A DNA stretch of 19,146 bases from Acidobacteriota bacterium (GCA_021779695.1 JAJYAE010000046.1:1-19146); one strand, 5' to 3'; positions 1 through 8,343 are shown, counted from the first letter of the stretch. Translations and numbers: made by a program. Notes: a model not told the origin generated them from the letters alone.

Positions 1-275
1 ACGGCAGTGGGTCGTGTACCGGCCAGGCGCGTGCAGATCGTTTCAAACTCCGGCGCAAAATCTCTGGCCGTGGCTGCTTTGGTGCGCAGTGCGCCAAGGG
101 CAACACCGTAGGCGGCGGAGACGCCGATGGCGGGTGCTCCGCGAACGACCATGGTCACGATGACGTGAGCGACGTCTTCATAGGTGGTGGCGAGCACATA
201 GCTCTCTTCGAGCGGAAGCTTAGTCTGATCGATGAAGCGGACTCCGTCCGGGGTCCAAGCGAGGGTGGGAATCAT
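1..275 (-). CDS. mtnA: S-methyl-5-thioribose-1-phosphate isomerase, N-terminal part (cut by window edge)
   Basis: MtnA isomerises 5-methylthioribose-1-phosphate to the ribulose form in the cytoplasmic methionine salvage pathway. Reading left from the ATG at 275-273 gives 91 codons with no stop before the window edge; the remaining three quarters lie outside. The visible part carries the family's N-terminal signatures: DQTKLP near residue 17, a Tyr-rich stretch followed by VAHVI, then VRGAPAIGVSAAYG at residues 44-57, and TRPTA at 87-91, which in the family continues into the substrate-binding region. The Shine-Dalgarno sequence in front of the ATG is weak. The gene is divergent from the sugar permease that starts 233 bases away. 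The family assignment is secure because the RGAPAIG motif is highly characteristic; the paralogue eIF2B-alpha is a less likely alternative. Whether the gene is intact cannot be judged here. Confidence 0.9.
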   Translation of the reverse strand, partial: MIPTLAWTPDGVRFIDQTKLPLEESYVLATTYEDVAHVIVTMVVRGAPAIGVSAAYGVALGALRTKAATARDFAPEFETICTRLAGTRPTA

Positions 276-320
276 GCAGATTCATTTTAAACTGCGGCAG
301 GGGAGGGTACGGGAATGGAT

Positions 321-332
321 GAAAACATTTTC
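321..332. promoter_or_regulatory. AT-rich palindrome in the mtnA/permease divergent spacer
   Basis: GAAAACATTTTC is an inverted repeat (GAAAA/TTTTC around CA) in the 233-base spacer between two divergent genes, about 46 bases upstream of the mtnA start. It is markedly more AT-rich than its surroundings. It could be an operator or part of a promoter, but a short AT palindrome may also be chance. I could not place convincing -35/-10 pairs in the spacer. Confidence 0.2.
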
Positions 333-508
333 ATTTTCCACTGGACTCTCCTGGTGCCGATGCGTAGAGTTATTTCGATATTCACTGGGAGTTGTGCGTT
401 CTGAGTGCCCCTTGCCCGTGACGCCCAATGAAAGGGTGAAGCCGGGTTGGCAGTCCGGACAGACGGCATAGGGACGCCGCTCCTGAAAAGAAATGGGGAA
501 AGCATCTG

Positions 509-1750
509 ATGGCCAATCGATCCACAACTCCGGCGCGGGCAGGCGAGCCCTCATATCTCGTGCCATTCATCACCGTCACGATTCTGTTTGGGATTTTCGG
601 GTTTCTGACCAACCTGAACAGCAACCTCATGCCCCATTTGAAGTCGATCTTCAATCTCTCCTACGGACCGGCCATGTTGGCGGCGGTCGCGTGGTTCTTC
701 GCTTATCTCGTGTTTTCGGTTCCCAGCGCGAAGCTGATTGAAGCGGTGGGCTACAAGTACACGATGGTGATTTCGCTCTTCATCATGGTGGTGGGCGCGG
801 TGTTGTTTGTTCCGGCGGCAAAGTACGTCAGTTTTTCGCTTTTTATGATGGCGATTTTTGTTCTTGCCACGGGCGTGACGGCACTCCAGACTTCTGCCAA
901 TCCGTACGTTTCGATTCTGGGTCCGGAGCACAGCGCGCCAGCACGATTGACTCTCTCGCAAGCATTCAACTCTCTTGGCGCGGCCGCAGCTCCGTTGGTG
1001 GTGGGTCGCTTTATCCTCACCGATCCGAGCAAGGTTGCGAGCAAGGCTAGCATCGCTCATACGGTGCAAGGGCCGTATCTTGCGATCGCTGCCAGCCTGT
1101 TTGTGCTGGGCTTTGCGGTCATGCTCTTGCATTTGCCGGCGATTACTGCAACGCGTGATTTCCGTCCCGCCTCAGATGGCAGTCCGATGATGGGCCGCAG
1201 CATTTGGAGCTACAGGCACACGGTCCTGGGGATGGTGGGCATTTTCTTCTATGTGGGGGTTGAGATTGCTCTGGCGGCGATCGCAATCAGTTACTTTAGG
1301 ACGCAAGGACTGAGCAGTATTGAGACTGCTTCACTTCTTGCCTCGTTTTACTACCTCTTCATCATGATTGGCCGCTTTGTGGGCAGCGGGGCAATGAAAT
1401 GGATTGCGGCAGACAAGCTGCTTACCGGGCTCGGCGTGCTTGGTGTGGGACTGCTCTTTGTCTCCATGTCCACGCATGGCCTTGTTGCAATCTGGACCCT
1501 TGTGCTGTGTGGCCTGGCCAATTCGATTATGTATCCGACGATTTTTGCGCTGGGAATCGCTGAACTGGGGCCGATGACCAGTGAGGGGTCCGGCATCATC
1601 ACGATGGGTAACGTCGGCGGAGCCGTGGTTCCTTATCTATTCGGAGTGCTAGCGGACAAGATTGGCATTCAGTATGCATTCATCGTGCCCATCGTCAGCT
1701 ACCTCTACATCGCCTACTATGGACTTTGGGGCCACAAGCCCACGCGGTAG
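509..1750 (+). CDS. MFS sugar permease, FucP/GluP (fucose/glucose/galactose) family
   Basis: A 413-residue inner-membrane carrier of the FHS family (FucP, GluP), expected to import a hexose or deoxyhexose. About twelve hydrophobic segments span the protein. Family marks are LNSNLMPHLK at 36-45, GYKYT at 81-85, LQTSANPYV at 126-134, SQAFNSLGA at 150-158 and YPTIFALGIAELG in the C-terminal half. The ATG at 509 follows GGGGAA with about eight bases of spacing. Compared with my memory of E. coli FucP, the positions of Asp46 and Glu135 are here Ser38 and Gln127; Gln at the second position is as in GluP-type members, while losing the first is less usual. Asn162 of FucP is kept (Asn154). The gene is alone between mtnA (divergent) and a terminator-like hairpin 38 bases after its stop. 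The exact sugar cannot be told. Confidence 0.88.
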   Translation: MANRSTTPARAGEPSYLVPFITVTILFGIFGFLTNLNSNLMPHLKSIFNLSYGPAMLAAVAWFFAYLVFSVPSAKLIEAVGYKYTMVISLFIMVVGAVLFVPAAKYVSFSLFMMAIFVLATGVTALQTSANPYVSILGPEHSAPARLTLSQAFNSLGAAAAPLVVGRFILTDPSKVASKASIAHTVQGPYLAIAASLFVLGFAVMLLHLPAITATRDFRPASDGSPMMGRSIWSYRHTVLGMVGIFFYVGVEIALAAIAISYFRTQGLSSIETASLLASFYYLFIMIGRFVGSGAMKWIAADKLLTGLGVLGVGLLFVSMSTHGLVAIWTLVLCGLANSIMYPTIFALGIAELGPMTSEGSGIITMGNVGGAVVPYLFGVLADKIGIQYAFIVPIVSYLYIAYYGLWGHKPTR

Positions 1751-1788
1751 GCTGCAGCCCAAGCAGGATTCGTTGTTTGGAGAAATCG

Positions 1789-1818
1789 CTGGCCATCCGG
1801 TGGGTACCGGATGGCCAG
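1789..1818 (+). terminator. Strong hairpin after the sugar permease gene
   Basis: CTGGCCATCCGG and CCGGATGGCCAG form a perfect 12-bp stem around a six-base loop, 38 bases after the permease stop. Only a broken T stretch (TTGCTTTC) follows, so it is not a textbook intrinsic terminator. Its place between two same-strand genes still favours a terminator or mRNA 3' end stabiliser. Confidence 0.6.
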
Positions 1819-1877
1819 TTGCTTTCAGGTTGCTTCTCGTGTGGGTCTTGCGGGATAAAGCGCAGGCTATAGCAAAG

Positions 1878-1887
1878 ACTCGAGTCG
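1878..1887. promoter_or_regulatory. Short palindrome upstream of the symporter gene
   Basis: GACTCGAGTC is a perfect 10-bp palindrome ending 12 bases before the TTG at 1900. The position would suit an operator or promoter element for the symporter, but a 10-bp palindrome is close to what chance produces in a spacer. No promoter hexamers could be assigned with confidence. Confidence 0.15.
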
Positions 1888-1899
1888 TGCGCGAGCGGC

Positions 1900-3750
1900 T
1901 TGAATGAAGGTCTTGATGGGAGTCTTGAGTTGAACCTGACCGTCGGAAGTTCGTTAATGATCCTGCTCTATTTCGTCCTGGTGGTTGCCGTCGGATTTGC
2001 CTTCAAGATGCGCATGAAGACGGGCAAGGACTTTTTTCATGCCGGGCGCGGGCTGTCCATTGGCGTTGGCAGCATGGCCCTGCTCGGCGCAAGTCTTGGC
2101 ATTCCTGAAGTGATTGCCATGGGCGCGATGGGCGCACAATATGGCAGGTCTGCGCTTTTTTACTTCGGAGTCGGCGCCATTCCTGCTTTGCTCTTTGCAG
2201 GCGTGTTCATGATGCCTCTGTACTACGGCTCGAAGGCGCGGTCGGTGCCGGAGTATCTCAGGCTGCGCTTTGACGAAAAGACGCGGGTACTGCAAGCATG
2301 CCTGTTTTCTTTGATGGTCATTTTCAGTTTGGGCATCTCGATTCATGTCATGGCACGACTCATCCAGGCTCTGCACCTTTTCGACGCGCTTTTCCCTCTC
2401 ACCGGCTCCGCGCCAGCCTGGACTTCTGCGGTCATTGTCTTGTTGTCCGTCGCGGTCGTTATGGTCTATGTGCTGCTGGGCGGACTATCAAGTGCTGCGC
2501 ACAATCAGGCTTGGCAATTCATGCTCCTGATTGCTGTACTCCTGCCGGCGGTCGTGGCCGGCTTGCACTCCGCCGGTGGATGGAGCGCCGTCATGGCTTC
2601 TGCCTCGATGCGTTCTCTCGATGGGGCGAGCAGCACGCTGCAGGCCGGGCATCATTTATTGAGCGTACAAGGGATCTCGATTGCAATGGCAATGAGCTTC
2701 GTTCTGGGAATGGGGTACTGGTGTTGCGACTTTCGGGAGATTCAGATTCCGATGGCGGCAAAGGACTCTGAGTCAGCGCGGCGCATCCCGCTGCTTGGCG
2801 CAACGCTGAAACTGTTCCTCCCGCTCGTGGTGGTTCTGCCGGGCATGATTGCCATCGGGCTACCGACACCGCACACAACGACGACGGTCCGTGAAGAAGG
2901 CGGCGTCATCTATCACACCGTCACAATCATTCCCGGGAATGTGTCGAAAGGGCAAGGGCTGGTTCCAGCGAAGGCCGATCCGGGGAATGGCTCAGTGATA
3001 CTCAGTCCAAGCGGCCGACCCGAGCTCGATTATGAGATGGCAACGCCGAATCTGCTGCTCCATTTTGTTCCGACGAGTCTGTTGGGACTGGCGCTGACCG
3101 CGATTCTTGCGAGCTTTATGAGCGGCCTTGCCGCCAATGTGACCGCTTTGAACACTGTTTTTACCTTGGATATTTATCAGGGTTACATTCGAAGAGGCGC
3201 CAGCGAGCAGCATGATCTGCAAGTCGGTCGATGGGTTACGGCGGGCGGAATTGTTCTTGCGACTATCGTCGCTCTTGCCGCCGCAGATTTGAACCATCTG
3301 ATTGGCTTGCTTGGATTGCTCTTCTCACTTCTCAATGCGCCATTACTTGCGACGCTGCTGCTTGGCATGTTCTGGAAGCGGGCCACCGGGCATGGTGCTT
3401 TTGCAGGGTTATTCTCAGGGGTTGTGGTGGCCATACTGCATTACGGGCTGACACTGCCGATTGAAGCTCAGCGGGGAATTCAGGGTGGCTGGATTGCCCT
3501 GGCCCATCAGTATCCGAACGAGTTGGTACAGAATTTCTACGGAGCCATCTTCGCTTTTTCCGTCAGCCTTTTTGTGACCTTGTTGGTGAGCCTGGGGACG
3601 AAACCGATTCCGGAGTCTCAGCTCACGGGCCTGGTGCACTCGCTCGCACGCAGGCAACCGAACGCTGCTCTGCCGCTGTGGAGAAAGCCTGAGGCTCTCG
3701 CTGTGGGCATTCTGTTCCTGGCAGTTGTCATCGGCTTTGTGTATGGCTAA
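1900..3750 (+). CDS. Sodium:solute symporter (SSS family)
   Basis: A large inner-membrane protein (up to 616 residues) with about thirteen hydrophobic segments, of the sodium/solute symporter family. The N-terminus shows the usual first helix followed by a basic loop and DFFHAGRG near residues 44-51. FREIQIPMAAKDSESARR (about 278-295) corresponds to the loop that in SGLT-like members reads QR-LAAK. MSGLAANVTALNTVFTLDIY lies further on, equivalent to the FNSASTIFTMD region. A polar stretch of about 65 residues (about 322-388) interrupts the membrane segments and probably lies outside the cytoplasm. The start is uncertain. The longest frame opens with TTG at 1900 and a poor ribosome site. TTG at 1930 has GGGAG seven bases upstream and would give 606 residues. 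An ATG at 1957 is also in frame. Substrate unknown: sugars, organic acids and amino acids are all possible. Confidence 0.88.
   Translation: MNEGLDGSLELNLTVGSSLMILLYFVLVVAVGFAFKMRMKTGKDFFHAGRGLSIGVGSMALLGASLGIPEVIAMGAMGAQYGRSALFYFGVGAIPALLFAGVFMMPLYYGSKARSVPEYLRLRFDEKTRVLQACLFSLMVIFSLGISIHVMARLIQALHLFDALFPLTGSAPAWTSAVIVLLSVAVVMVYVLLGGLSSAAHNQAWQFMLLIAVLLPAVVAGLHSAGGWSAVMASASMRSLDGASSTLQAGHHLLSVQGISIAMAMSFVLGMGYWCCDFREIQIPMAAKDSESARRIPLLGATLKLFLPLVVVLPGMIAIGLPTPHTTTTVREEGGVIYHTVTIIPGNVSKGQGLVPAKADPGNGSVILSPSGRPELDYEMATPNLLLHFVPTSLLGLALTAILASFMSGLAANVTALNTVFTLDIYQGYIRRGASEQHDLQVGRWVTAGGIVLATIVALAAADLNHLIGLLGLLFSLLNAPLLATLLLGMFWKRATGHGAFAGLFSGVVVAILHYGLTLPIEAQRGIQGGWIALAHQYPNELVQNFYGAIFAFSVSLFVTLLVSLGTKPIPESQLTGLVHSLARRQPNAALPLWRKPEALAVGILFLAVVIGFVYG
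1918..1922 (+). promoter_or_regulatory. Ribosome binding site favouring a TTG start at 1930 for the symporter
   Basis: GGGAG lies seven bases before an in-frame TTG at 1930, whereas the TTG at 1900 lacks a recognisable site. The sequence just after 1930 leads directly into the first membrane helix, which suits either start. Confidence 0.4.
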
Positions 3751-3888
3751 GCAAAGCGGCGGACTGCATGAGTGGATCGAAGGCTCACTCGTCTCCAGCT
3801 GCGTAGAAGCTTTCAAGTGGAGCAATTCGATTTAATGCCGGAAATTGATACGGCCCTCATCTGCTCCTCGCTACACTAGGCAGGAGTG

Positions 3889-6357
3889 ATGAAGCGAAGG
3901 TCAATTGAACAATACGAGATTCAACGCAAGCTGGGTGCCGGGGGAAGCGGTGTCGTTTACCTGGCGAACGACACCCTGCTGCAGCGGCCGGTGGTCCTGA
4001 AGATTCTGCGGTCCGGCCTGCTTTCAGCCGAACAAATGCGATCGACGATTCTGCGCGAGGCGCGGATGGCTTCGGCGATCGAGCATCCCAATGTTTGCGC
4101 AATTTATGAAGTCGGTGAGACTGGCGATGAAGGCTATATCGTCATGCAGTATGTTCCCGGTCAGTCACTGGACAAGCTGATCGAGCACGGCCCGGCGACG
4201 CCTCAGCTCATCCTCTCTGTCGGCATACAAATTGCCGATGGCCTACAGGCTGCGCACGCTCTCGGCATATTTCATCGTGACTTGAAACCACAGAATGTGA
4301 TGCTCACCGATGGCGGCCTGGTGAAGATTCTGGACTTCGGTCTGGCGCGGCGATTGCGTCCTGAAGATGCGAGCTTCGATCCATCGAGAGCGGGTCTGGC
4401 AAAAGATGCGTCGGTTGCCGCGACTTATACGGCGCGCGGCGGCACGATTCGATATATGGCGCCAGAGCAGTTTGTGACTGGACAATCCAGCGTGCAGTCG
4501 GACGTGTGGGCGCTCGGCGTCATCCTCTTTGAGCTGGCAACCGGGCGGCATCCTTTTGCTCGTCCGGACGCAGAGGACTTTCAGGCAATCCGCGCGATTC
4601 AGTTTTCCGATCCTCCGAATCTTGGCGACATCGTTCCCAGCATATCGGTTGAATTGAAGAGTGTGATTGCGACCTGCCTTGAGAAGAATCCTGCCGCGCG
4701 ATATGCGTCTGCAGCGGAGGTGCGTGAGGCGCTCAAGACAATCATGAAGGCCAAGCAGCTGGAGACGGGAGTCATTCCCGGCGATGCTGCCGCGAACTTG
4801 CCGATGAGCGATGCCGAAGCCGAGAAGCGCGCGACGGGTCTTCTCTCAATGCTGGCAGAGCGGTTTCGCGAGTCGGCTGCCGACAGGCCCCAGCAGAACT
4901 CGCTTGTTGTGCTGCCGTTTGCAAATCTTGGTGCAACTGAGGCGGCTCCACTTTACGGTTATGCGCTCGCCGATGCGCTTGCGGCACGCCTGGCTCGCAT
5001 CCAGGGATTGGTGGTGCGGCCCTCAAGCGCGCTCATGTCGCTGCCCATCTCCCAAATGGATCCGCTTACCGTCGGGCGGAAACTGCTTGTCTCTTATGTG
5101 CTTGCCGGTAGCTTTGTACGATCTGAGACGGGATTTGATCTGAACTGGCAGTTGCTGGACGTGAGTTCCCAGAGTGTGCGATCAGGAGGCGCCATGCAAA
5201 TCGCATCTCTGGACCTGATTGCGGTTCAGACTGAGATATCGAATGAGGTATTCGCTGCCCTCCACGGCCTCGGGCCGGGCGGCGGAATGGAGGTGGCACC
5301 ATCGGATACGCCGCGCACTGCGCCGCTTCCCGGCCAGGTGAGTGAAAAGTATTTGCAGGCTCGTGCGCTGCTCAGCTCGTTCATGGTTCGTACCGGAGCA
5401 CGTGCCGATTTGGATCGAGCGCATGCGCTGTTCAGCAGCGTGACGCAAAAAGACCCGCGATTCGCCGCCGGGTGGAGCGGATTCGGAATTGCCGAGCTGC
5501 AATATGTGCGGCACGGATTTGGCGGGCAGATTCACGTCATGCATGCGCGCCGTGCCTTCGACGAGGCGCTTAAACTCGATCCGGGATCAGTCGAAGCCAA
5601 TCTCTATCGCATTTATATGCTTCTTTCGCGTGGAGAAAAGGAGTCTGCCAGGCATGGCATCTCCAATCTTCTGGTTGCGGCGGCCAACGACTGGAACGTG
5701 CACATGGTTGCCGGGCTTGCGCTGCGCGGCGATGGCATGTACGAGGAAGCACTCAGGGAATTCAGCTCCGCGCTCAAGTTGAATCCGGCGAATGCTGCGA
5801 TTCTCTATAACCATCGCGCTCGCGTTTACCACTATCAAAATCAGATTGAACTGGCGGGAGATGAACTCGCCAAAGGCCTTGCGCTGGAGCCACGTCATCC
5901 GCTGCTGCGCACATCGTTCGGATATCAACAGATGAGGATGGGCCAACTGCGCGCGGCAATCGAGACGCTGGAAAGCGTGATTGAGGATGACGCTTCCATG
6001 CGCATCGCCGTGCCGACGCTAGCCATGTGTTATGTCCAGGTGGGTGAGCGCGAACGGGCTGCAGGCTTGCTCAAAGATGAAACGCTGGCCGCAGCCGAAG
6101 CGGACAACGAGATGGCGTATCGGCTGGCTTCCTACTTTGCCGCGGAAGGGGACTCGACTGAGGCGCTACATTGGCTGCGCCGTGCCATTTATCTGGGGAA
6201 CGAAAACTATCCGTGGTTCCAGAAGAATCCCGCATGGAACAACCTGCGCACAAACGCAGATTTCGAGCGGATTCTGGAAGACCTGAAGAAAAGCTTCCGG
6301 CGCAACCAGAAGACGTGGAAGCGACTTCTGGAGCAGGTTCCTCCGGGCGGCGACTAA
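3889..6357 (+). CDS. Soluble eukaryotic-type Ser/Thr protein kinase with TPR domain
   Basis: A protein of about 822 residues. Residues 1-290 form a Hanks-type kinase: glycine loop GAGGSGVVY near 17-25, ATP-anchoring Lys about 38 in VVLK, HRDLKPQN at about 129-136 with catalytic Asp about 131, DFGLA at about 149-153 and APEQ at about 191-194. All catalytic residues are present, so it should phosphorylate Ser/Thr. Near residue 339 LVVLPFANLG opens a TolB/FlgO-like alpha/beta module, which in such proteins often precedes TPRs. From about 490 to 800 run several TPR helix pairs, for example around ALKLDPGS and ALKLNPAN. The tail WFQKNPAWNNLRTNADFERIL is typical of the group but longer than usual signatures. 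No hydrophobic segment joins kinase and sensor, so it appears cytoplasmic. AGGAG at 3882-3886 precedes the ATG; a GTG at 3886 is an equal alternative start. Partners are unknown and it stands alone. Confidence 0.92.
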   Translation: MKRRSIEQYEIQRKLGAGGSGVVYLANDTLLQRPVVLKILRSGLLSAEQMRSTILREARMASAIEHPNVCAIYEVGETGDEGYIVMQYVPGQSLDKLIEHGPATPQLILSVGIQIADGLQAAHALGIFHRDLKPQNVMLTDGGLVKILDFGLARRLRPEDASFDPSRAGLAKDASVAATYTARGGTIRYMAPEQFVTGQSSVQSDVWALGVILFELATGRHPFARPDAEDFQAIRAIQFSDPPNLGDIVPSISVELKSVIATCLEKNPAARYASAAEVREALKTIMKAKQLETGVIPGDAAANLPMSDAEAEKRATGLLSMLAERFRESAADRPQQNSLVVLPFANLGATEAAPLYGYALADALAARLARIQGLVVRPSSALMSLPISQMDPLTVGRKLLVSYVLAGSFVRSETGFDLNWQLLDVSSQSVRSGGAMQIASLDLIAVQTEISNEVFAALHGLGPGGGMEVAPSDTPRTAPLPGQVSEKYLQARALLSSFMVRTGARADLDRAHALFSSVTQKDPRFAAGWSGFGIAELQYVRHGFGGQIHVMHARRAFDEALKLDPGSVEANLYRIYMLLSRGEKESARHGISNLLVAAANDWNVHMVAGLALRGDGMYEEALREFSSALKLNPANAAILYNHRARVYHYQNQIELAGDELAKGLALEPRHPLLRTSFGYQQMRMGQLRAAIETLESVIEDDASMRIAVPTLAMCYVQVGERERAAGLLKDETLAAAEADNEMAYRLASYFAAEGDSTEALHWLRRAIYLGNENYPWFQKNPAWNNLRTNADFERILEDLKKSFRRNQKTWKRLLEQVPPGGD

Positions 6358-6393
6358 GGCAGTGAACCGATTCTGCAATCCAACGTTGCGGCA

Positions 6394-6425
6394 GCAGGTG
6401 GCTTTCCGTTGAAGAGGCCACCTGC
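6394..6425. terminator. Hairpin between convergent kinase and maeA genes (first)
   Basis: GCAGGTGGC and GCCACCTGC pair perfectly (9 bp) around a 14-base loop, 36 bases after the kinase stop. No T run follows on the plus strand. Its place between convergent genes suggests a termination or 3' processing role. Confidence 0.4.
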
Positions 6426-6460
6426 CTTCGAGATTCGTTGAGGAGGATGCCGCGTCCTCT

Positions 6461-6500
6461 GGCAGATCCGCGTTTTGGAAGGCCACGGCGCGAATCTGCC
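6461..6500. terminator. Hairpin between convergent kinase and maeA genes (second)
   Basis: GGCAGATCCGCG and CGCGAATCTGCC form a 12-bp stem with one mismatch and a 16-base loop. It sits 15 bases from the maeA stop, so for the minus strand it would be the first structure after maeA. There is no poly-T tail in either direction. Confidence 0.4.
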
Positions 6501-6515
6501 GCAAGCAACTCCCAA

Positions 6516-8225
6516 TCAGAGAATCCGCTCATAGGGCCGATAGACGGGCTCCCACGCATAGGCGCGCAGCTTTTCACGGAGTAAAGTGGGCTCATCGATC
6601 TCCGCGATACCCTCTGCGATGGCCTGTCTGCCCACCGCCTCGGCTACGACGAGACTCACCCTACGCGATTCCGCTATGGGAGGCAGAAGCGGTTCATCAC
6701 TCTCCTGCGAAGCTGGCGAAAGGCCTGCAAGCGCCTTGGCCGCGGCCATCATCATGGCATCGGTGACGCGCCGCGCCCGGCTGACGAGAATCCCAAGCGC
6801 AAGTCCGGGGAATATGTAGGAATTGTTGACCTGCGAGATTGGAATGACGCGTTGATTCATCTCAACCGGTGGAAAGGGGCTTCCCGTCCCGATGATTGCG
6901 CGCCCCTCGGTCCATCGCAACAGATCGGCAGGAATTGCCTCCGACTTCGAAGTTGGATTGGACAGGGGAAAGATGATGGGGCGCCGGGTCTTTGCCGCCA
7001 TGATGCGTACGATCTCCTCAGTGAATGCGCCTGCCTGCGCTGAAACGCCAACAAGGACGGAGATGGGCGCATTGCGCATGACTTCGAGCAGGGAGATATC
7101 CTGTGCCCCAGAGGTTTTCCAGCTTTCAACTTCTGCGCGCTTGCGGAGCAAGGCGGCCTGACCGATTCGAATGCCGCGACAGCCTTCCACGAGGAGGCCA
7201 TAGCGATTGAAGGCATAGAATCGGTTCCGCGCCTGTTCCTCAGAGAGACCTTCTTCGCGCATGGCGCTTACGAGCAGGTTAATAATGCCGATGCCGGCGG
7301 ATCCAGAACCAAACATAGCGATGGTTTGATCTTTCAGAGGCACGCCGGTGGCACGCATGGCCGCAAGCAGCGTCGCCGTTGTGACGGCTGCGGTTCCCTG
7401 AATGTCGTCATTGAATGTGCAGAGGCGGTCCCTGTAACGATCCAGCAGATTCAAGGCATTCTCGCCTGCGAAGTCCTCCCATTGCAGCAGGATGTGCGGC
7501 CAGCGCTTTTGCACCGCGGCAACAAAGGCCTCGACAAAGGCATCGTATTCCGGGCCGCGGATGCGATTGTGCTGCCAACCCACATAGATGGGGTTATTGA
7601 GAAGAGCTTCGTTGTCGGTGCCTGCATCGAGCAGGATGGGCAGGCAGTGCTCAGGAGGAATGCCGCCCAGGGCCGTGTAGAGCGCCATCTTCCCGATGGG
7701 AATTCCCATGCCTCCGGCGCCTTGGTCGCCGAGACCCAGAATTCTCTCTCCATCACTCACGACAATGCAGCGGATGTCATCGTAGGCCGGATCGGAAAGG
7801 ATCTGCTCGATCCGATGCTGGTTTGGATAGCTGATGAAGAGGCCGCGCGCCCGATGCCAGATTTCACTGAAGCGCTGGCAGCCTTCGCCCACGGAGGGCG
7901 TGTAGACGATGGGCAGGAGTTCTTCAATGTGGTGGGCAATCAGGGAGTAAAAGACCGTCTCCGTCGTGTCCTGGAGATCACGCATAAACGAGTATTTGGC
8001 AAATGCATTGGGTTGGGCATCAAGAGCCTTTTTGCGGCGCTCGATCTGCTCTTCGATCGTGCCAACGTGGGGTGGCAGAAGACCATGCAGTGCAAAGGCA
8101 TCCCGCTCTGCCTCGGTAAATGCGGTTCCCTTATTGAGTCGAGGATTCAGCAGGAGGTCGCGGCCATACAACCGGGTGTGGAAGACGGCCGGTGCCTCCT
8201 GTTCTGTCATGATGGCTGTGCTCAT
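6516..8225 (-). CDS. maeA: NAD-type malic enzyme (oxaloacetate-decarboxylating)
   Basis: Malic enzyme oxidatively decarboxylates malate to pyruvate and CO2 in the cytoplasm, linking the TCA cycle to pyruvate. At 569 residues it matches the large bacterial/eukaryotic class (E. coli MaeA is about 565). Signatures seen: YTPSVGEGCQRFSE from residue 108, with the catalytic Tyr; GLGDQGAGGMGIPIGK at 164-179; FNDDIQGTAAV at 271-281, the metal-binding signature; the nucleotide-binding GSGSAGIG at 306-313; and PLSNPTS with GTGSPFPPV later. The start at 8225 is supported by AAGGAG nine bases upstream; the frame stays open 43 codons further to 8354, but that extension crosses a hairpin and is not family-like. 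Upstream on the same strand is the GH42 gene, 143 bases away. NAD preference is inferred from family resemblance, not from a diagnostic residue. Confidence 0.95.
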   Translation of the reverse strand: MSTAIMTEQEAPAVFHTRLYGRDLLLNPRLNKGTAFTEAERDAFALHGLLPPHVGTIEEQIERRKKALDAQPNAFAKYSFMRDLQDTTETVFYSLIAHHIEELLPIVYTPSVGEGCQRFSEIWHRARGLFISYPNQHRIEQILSDPAYDDIRCIVVSDGERILGLGDQGAGGMGIPIGKMALYTALGGIPPEHCLPILLDAGTDNEALLNNPIYVGWQHNRIRGPEYDAFVEAFVAAVQKRWPHILLQWEDFAGENALNLLDRYRDRLCTFNDDIQGTAAVTTATLLAAMRATGVPLKDQTIAMFGSGSAGIGIINLLVSAMREEGLSEEQARNRFYAFNRYGLLVEGCRGIRIGQAALLRKRAEVESWKTSGAQDISLLEVMRNAPISVLVGVSAQAGAFTEEIVRIMAAKTRRPIIFPLSNPTSKSEAIPADLLRWTEGRAIIGTGSPFPPVEMNQRVIPISQVNNSYIFPGLALGILVSRARRVTDAMMMAAAKALAGLSPASQESDEPLLPPIAESRRVSLVVAEAVGRQAIAEGIAEIDEPTLLREKLRAYAWEPVYRPYERIL

Positions 8226-8234
8226 ATGGATGTA

Positions 8235-8240
8235 CTCCTT
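8235..8240 (-). promoter_or_regulatory. Shine-Dalgarno site that fixes the maeA start
   Basis: AAGGAG on the minus strand lies nine bases before the ATG at 8225. It is the best ribosome site in the upstream region and argues against the longer reading from 8354. Confidence 0.8.
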
Positions 8241-8310
8241 AAACATCCCTCCCAGAACAAGCCGCTCCGGGAGAAACTCCATAAAAGCACACCGAAACCA
8301 CTTCCTTCCA

Positions 8311-8343
8311 TGGTCTGCATCACATGGATTGTGAGTCAGACCA
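8311..8343 (-). terminator. Long imperfect hairpin between the GH42 gene and maeA
   Basis: On the plus strand, arms TGGTCTG and CAGACCA (7 bp), a 2x2 internal loop, then TCACA and TGTGA (5 bp) enclose a five-base loop TGGAT. The structure begins 26 bases after the GH42 stop and lies about 86 bases before the maeA start. There is no T run, so it may be a terminator for the GH42 transcript, a 3' stabiliser or an operator/leader structure for maeA. Confidence 0.45.

Noticed and set aside
551..1132. 193-codon minus-strand frame
   Set aside because: It is antisense to the sugar permease and rich in His, Arg and Lys in the way shadows of hydrophobic genes are.
3845..3877. TTGATA and TACACT as a promoter for the kinase gene
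   Set aside because: The spacing is 21 bases, too long for a normal sigma-70 type promoter.
8320..8334. TCACA/TGTGA half-sites resembling a CRP site
   Set aside because: The half-sites are in the reverse order (TCACA before TGTGA) and the spacing is five, so it does not match the CRP consensus.
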